64,000 nucleotides of DNA from Lactonifactor sp. BIOML-A5 (GTDB lineage Bacteria > Bacillota > Clostridia > Lachnospirales > Lachnospiraceae), in NCBI RefSeq assembly GCF_009677585.1, contig NZ_WKYV01000004.1:1-64000 (forward strand), written 5' to 3'. The position numbers and the translations under genes were made by a program. Numbering within the stretch: the first letter of the stretch is position 1; every line of letters begins with the position of its first letter. The notes beneath the pieces were generated by a model. It did no database searches, was not told the origin of the DNA, and was given only the letters and a program-made list of their open reading frames with translations. This document shows, one piece after another, positions 61,421 to 64,000 of this stretch.

Positions 61421-61474
61421 GCAGCACCCGTAACTGAATGAACAAAGTAAATGAGAAAGTAGGTTAGTTTAAAA

Positions 61475-61867
61475 ATGGCTAAAGTTACAAAGAAAGTGAC
61501 AAAAAAGCGCGTAAAGAAAAACGTTGAACGCGGACAAGCACATATCCAATCATCTTTTAATAACACAATTGTTACATTAACAGATGCTGAAGGAAATGCT
61601 TTATCATGGGCAAGTGCTGGTGGTCTGGGATTTAGAGGTTCAAGGAAATCTACTCCATATGCAGCTCAGATGGCTGCGGAAACTGCTACAAAAGCAGCGT
61701 TAGTACATGGACTTAAAACTGTAGATGTTATGGTAAAAGGACCAGGATCAGGAAGAGAAGCAGCAATCCGTGCTCTTCAGGCCTGCGGTCTTGAAGTAAC
61801 AAGTATCAGAGACGTGACACCGGTTCCACACAACGGATGCCGCCCACCAAAACGCAGAAGAGTCTAA
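61475..61867 (+). CDS. rpsK: Ribosomal protein S11
   Basis: S11 forms part of the mRNA exit site on the 30S platform. The 130-residue product has [40 protein letters not shown] and the C-terminal [18 protein letters not shown]. The ribosome site is weak (TAGGTT). It follows rpsM by 54 bases and ends 18 bases before rpsD. Confidence 0.98.
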   Translation: MAKVTKKVTKKRVKKNVERGQAHIQSSFNNTIVTLTDAEGNALSWASAGGLGFRGSRKSTPYAAQMAAETATKAALVHGLKTVDVMVKGPGSGREAAIRALQACGLEVTSIRDVTPVPHNGCRPPKRRRV

Positions 61868-61885
61868 TAGGAGGTAGTATATACA

Positions 61886-62479
61886 ATGGCAGTTAATAGA
61901 GTACCGGTTCTTAAAAGATGCAGATCCCTTGGCCTGGATCCAGTTTATTTAGGAATTGACAAAAAATCAACCAGACAGTTAAGAAGAGCAAACCGTAAGA
62001 TGTCCGAATACGGACTTCAGTTAAGAGAAAAACAGAAAGCCAAATTCATCTACGGTGTTCTGGAAAAACCTTTCAGAAACTATTATGAAAAGGCTGATAA
62101 AATGCAGGGGATGACAGGTGAAAACCTGATGACTCTGTTAGAGCTTCGTTTAGATAACGTAATCTATCGTATGGGACTTGCAAGAACAAGAAGAGAAGCA
62201 AGACAGATCGTTGACCATAAGCATGTGATGGTAAACGGCAAGCAGGTTAACATTCCTTCTTACCTTGTATCTGTAGGCGATACCATCGAGATTAAAGAAA
62301 AATGCAAATCTTCTCAGAGATATAAAGATATTTTGGACGTTACAGCAGGAAGACTTGTTCCCCAGTGGCTTGATGTAGATCAGGAAGCTTTAAAGGGAGA
62401 AGTGAAAGAAATGCCTACCAGAGAGGTAATCGACGTTCCTGTTGATGAAATGTTAATCGTCGAATTATATTCTAAATAA
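61886..62479 (+). CDS. rpsD: Ribosomal protein S4
   Basis: S4 is a primary 16S-binding protein and in E. coli represses the alpha operon. The 197-residue product has VPVLKRCRSLGLDPVYLGID and the S4 RNA-binding domain (LRLDNVIYRMGLARTRREAR, QIVDHKHVMVNGKQVNIPSY). TAGGAGGT precedes the ATG. It is the form without the four zinc cysteines. Confidence 0.97.
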   Translation: MAVNRVPVLKRCRSLGLDPVYLGIDKKSTRQLRRANRKMSEYGLQLREKQKAKFIYGVLEKPFRNYYEKADKMQGMTGENLMTLLELRLDNVIYRMGLARTRREARQIVDHKHVMVNGKQVNIPSYLVSVGDTIEIKEKCKSSQRYKDILDVTAGRLVPQWLDVDQEALKGEVKEMPTREVIDVPVDEMLIVELYSK

Positions 62480-62561
62480 TTAAAGCATCACACTCACGGC
62501 ATATGGGTTTCCATATGCCTGTTGAGACGATGTGCATTATGCACTGCAAGGAGGGCTTTGC

Positions 62562-63521
62562 ATGTTCGATTTTAACAAACCTAAAATTGAAATCACAGAA
62601 ATTTCTGATGATAAAAAATACGGCAGATTCGTTGTGGAACCACTTGAGAGAGGGTATGGCACTACACTTGGCAATTCTCTTCGCAGAATTATGCTTTCTT
62701 CCTTACCGGGAGCGGCAGTCAGCCAGGTGAAGATCGAGGGCGTTCTCCATGAATTCAGCTCTATTCCAGGTGTTAAGGAAGATGTGACAGAGATCATCAT
62801 GAACTTAAAAAGCCTGGCAATCAGAAATAACAGTGACAGCAACGAACCTAAGATTGCATACATTGAATTCGAAGGGGAAGGGGTTGTAACTGCCGGCGAT
62901 ATTCAGGTGGATCAGGATATAGAAATCATGAATCCGGACCTGGTAATTGCCACCTTAAACGGCGGTGCTGACAGCAAATTTAATGCGGAACTTACAATTA
63001 CCAAAGGCCGCGGATACATCAGCGCTGACAAAGGAAAAACGGATGATATGCCCATTGGTGTGATTGCGGTGGACGCTATCTATACACCGGTAGAGCGTGT
63101 CAACCTGACGGTAGAAAATACCCGTGTTGGTCAGATTACCGACTATGATAAATTAACATTGGATATCTATACAAATGGGACATTAGACCCTGATGAGGCA
63201 GTGAGTTTAGCTGCAAAAGTATTGAGCGAACATTTAAGCCTGTTCATTGATCTTTCTGAGAATGCCAAGACAGCTGAAGTTATGATTGAGAAGGAAGACA
63301 ATGAGAAAGAAAAAGTATTAGAGATGAACATTGACGAATTAGAACTCTCTGTTCGTTCTTATAACTGCTTAAAGAGAGCTGGTATCAATACTGTGGAAGA
63401 GCTCTGCAACCGTACTTCAGAGGATATGATGAAGGTTCGTAATCTGGGCCGCAAGTCACTGGAAGAGGTTCTCGCAAAGCTGAAAGAGCTGGGTCTGCAG
63501 TTAAATCCCAGCGACGAATAA
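62562..63521 (+). CDS. rpoA: RNA polymerase alpha subunit
   Basis: The alpha subunit dimerises to start RNA polymerase assembly and contacts promoter UP elements and activators. The 319-residue protein has the N-terminal domain ([39 protein letters not shown]) and the C-terminal domain ([38 protein letters not shown]). AAGGAGGG selects ATG 62562 over ATG 62532. It lies between rpsD and rplQ as is normal. Confidence 0.98.
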   Translation: MFDFNKPKIEITEISDDKKYGRFVVEPLERGYGTTLGNSLRRIMLSSLPGAAVSQVKIEGVLHEFSSIPGVKEDVTEIIMNLKSLAIRNNSDSNEPKIAYIEFEGEGVVTAGDIQVDQDIEIMNPDLVIATLNGGADSKFNAELTITKGRGYISADKGKTDDMPIGVIAVDAIYTPVERVNLTVENTRVGQITDYDKLTLDIYTNGTLDPDEAVSLAAKVLSEHLSLFIDLSENAKTAEVMIEKEDNEKEKVLEMNIDELELSVRSYNCLKRAGINTVEELCNRTSEDMMKVRNLGRKSLEEVLAKLKELGLQLNPSDE

Positions 63522-63535
63522 AATTTTGCCCGTCA

Positions 63536-63622
63536 GGCATCCCAGTGATGCCGTGCCCTGCAGGCAGGGTCCGGGGTACCCCTTACTACACGCCTGATAG
63601 GCGTGTGCACGGCGTATGCCGT
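63536..63622 (+). other. Cluster of tight hairpins between rpoA and rplQ
   Basis: Consecutive palindromes are GGCATC/GATGCC (63536-63552), CCCTG/CAGGG (63556-63569), GGGGTACCCC (63573-63582), ACACGCCT/AGGCGTGT (63588-63606) and ACGGC/GCCGT (63609-63622). GC content is higher than around it. No T run follows any of them. Confidence 0.65.
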
Positions 63623-63710
63623 AGGTTTAAGTATGGAAAACACAGCAGTCTGTCAGTAAGACCGATGAATGCATGGCAGATTGTTCCACACAAATGGAGG
63701 AAATATAAAA

Positions 63711-64000
63711 ATGGCGAAATATAGAAAATTAGGCAGAACATCCAGCCAGAGAAAAGCTTTGATCAGAAATCAGGTAACTAATCTGTTATACAACGGAAAA
63801 ATCGTTACTACAGAATCAAAAGCAAAAGAAATCCGCAAAGTAGCAGAAGGCTTAATCGCTTTAGCTGTAAAGGAAAAAGACAACTTTGAGACTGTGACCG
63901 TAACAGCTAAGGTTCCCCGCAAAGACAAAGACGGCAAGAGAGTGAAAGAAGTCGTTGACGGAAAGAAAGTAACTGTATTCGATGAAGTACAGAAAGAGAT
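63711..64000 (+). CDS. rplQ: Ribosomal protein L17, cut by the window end
   Basis: L17 lies at the tunnel exit and is the last gene of the alpha operon. The visible 96 residues start [20 protein letters not shown] and continue [20 protein letters not shown], matching the family N-terminus. After [14 protein letters not shown] there is an insert typical of the longer clostridial form. TGGAGG precedes the ATG. The 3' end is outside the window. Confidence 0.96.
   Translation, partial: MAKYRKLGRTSSQRKALIRNQVTNLLYNGKIVTTESKAKEIRKVAEGLIALAVKEKDNFETVTVTAKVPRKDKDGKRVKEVVDGKKVTVFDEVQKE

Noticed and set aside
1..64000. Prophage, insertion sequence, CRISPR array or defence island
   Set aside because: No transposase, integrase, phage or Cas-like genes and no regularly spaced repeats were found; the region is mostly core genome.

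Overview
The window is a chromosomal segment from an anaerobic, endospore-forming member of the Bacillota, most likely class Clostridia, family Lachnospiraceae. This is inferred from the spoIIA-sigF-spoVA gene order, AddAB in place of RecBCD, an alpha/beta-type spore protein, a valS T-box leader, a zinc-type S14, an adk-map-KOW-infA-rpmJ ribosomal order and strong AGGAGG ribosome binding sites. Species cannot be named from the sequence alone. No rRNA, tRNA, prophage, insertion sequence or CRISPR array was recognised.

Layout. 1-13000: housekeeping genes (methyltransferase, Hsp33 chaperone, NAD synthetase, AddB/AddA recombination nuclease, AGCS amino-acid symporter). 13000-18000, minus strand: a compact type IV pilus/type II secretion-like locus (PilT-type ATPase, PilC/GspF platform, four small membrane-anchored proteins) headed by a transglutaminase-like lipoprotein. 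18050-20520: a PadR-controlled envelope cassette (DUF1700, DUF4097, PspC) and a small acid-soluble spore protein whose predicted sigma-G promoter lies inside a terminator. 20600-23170: a purine permease, then an 1.15-kb non-coding stretch holding a complete cobalamin riboswitch with its own promoter and terminator but no gene, a structured segment, and the promoter and T-box leader of valS.

23170-36700: valS, an LTA-synthase-like enzyme with an extra C-terminal beta domain, folC, a 49-codon gene, a zinc-ribbon/TPR membrane protein, the forespore switch spoIIAA-spoIIAB-sigF, the complete spoVAA-AE operon for dipicolinic acid uptake behind a sigma-G-type promoter, and tcdA. 36700-39740: murB, rapZ, whiA and a Crh-like HPr paralogue with Glu at position 15; the usual glmR (yvcK) is not between rapZ and whiA. 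39840-47000: an AraC regulator divergent from a zinc alcohol dehydrogenase and a GPH sugar symporter, a GNAT acetyltransferase, an M18 aminopeptidase and a degenerate SipW-like membrane protein with a long charged tail.

47000-64000: the S10-spc-alpha ribosomal superoperon, rpsJ to rplQ (cut by the window end), including secY, adk, map, a KOW protein, infA, rpmJ and rpoA. It starts from a clear promoter with a long structured leader and is interrupted by several structured intergenic segments and two copies of a family-type repeat. The most interesting unexplained signal is the gene-less cobalamin riboswitch followed by a structured RNA candidate directly upstream of valS.
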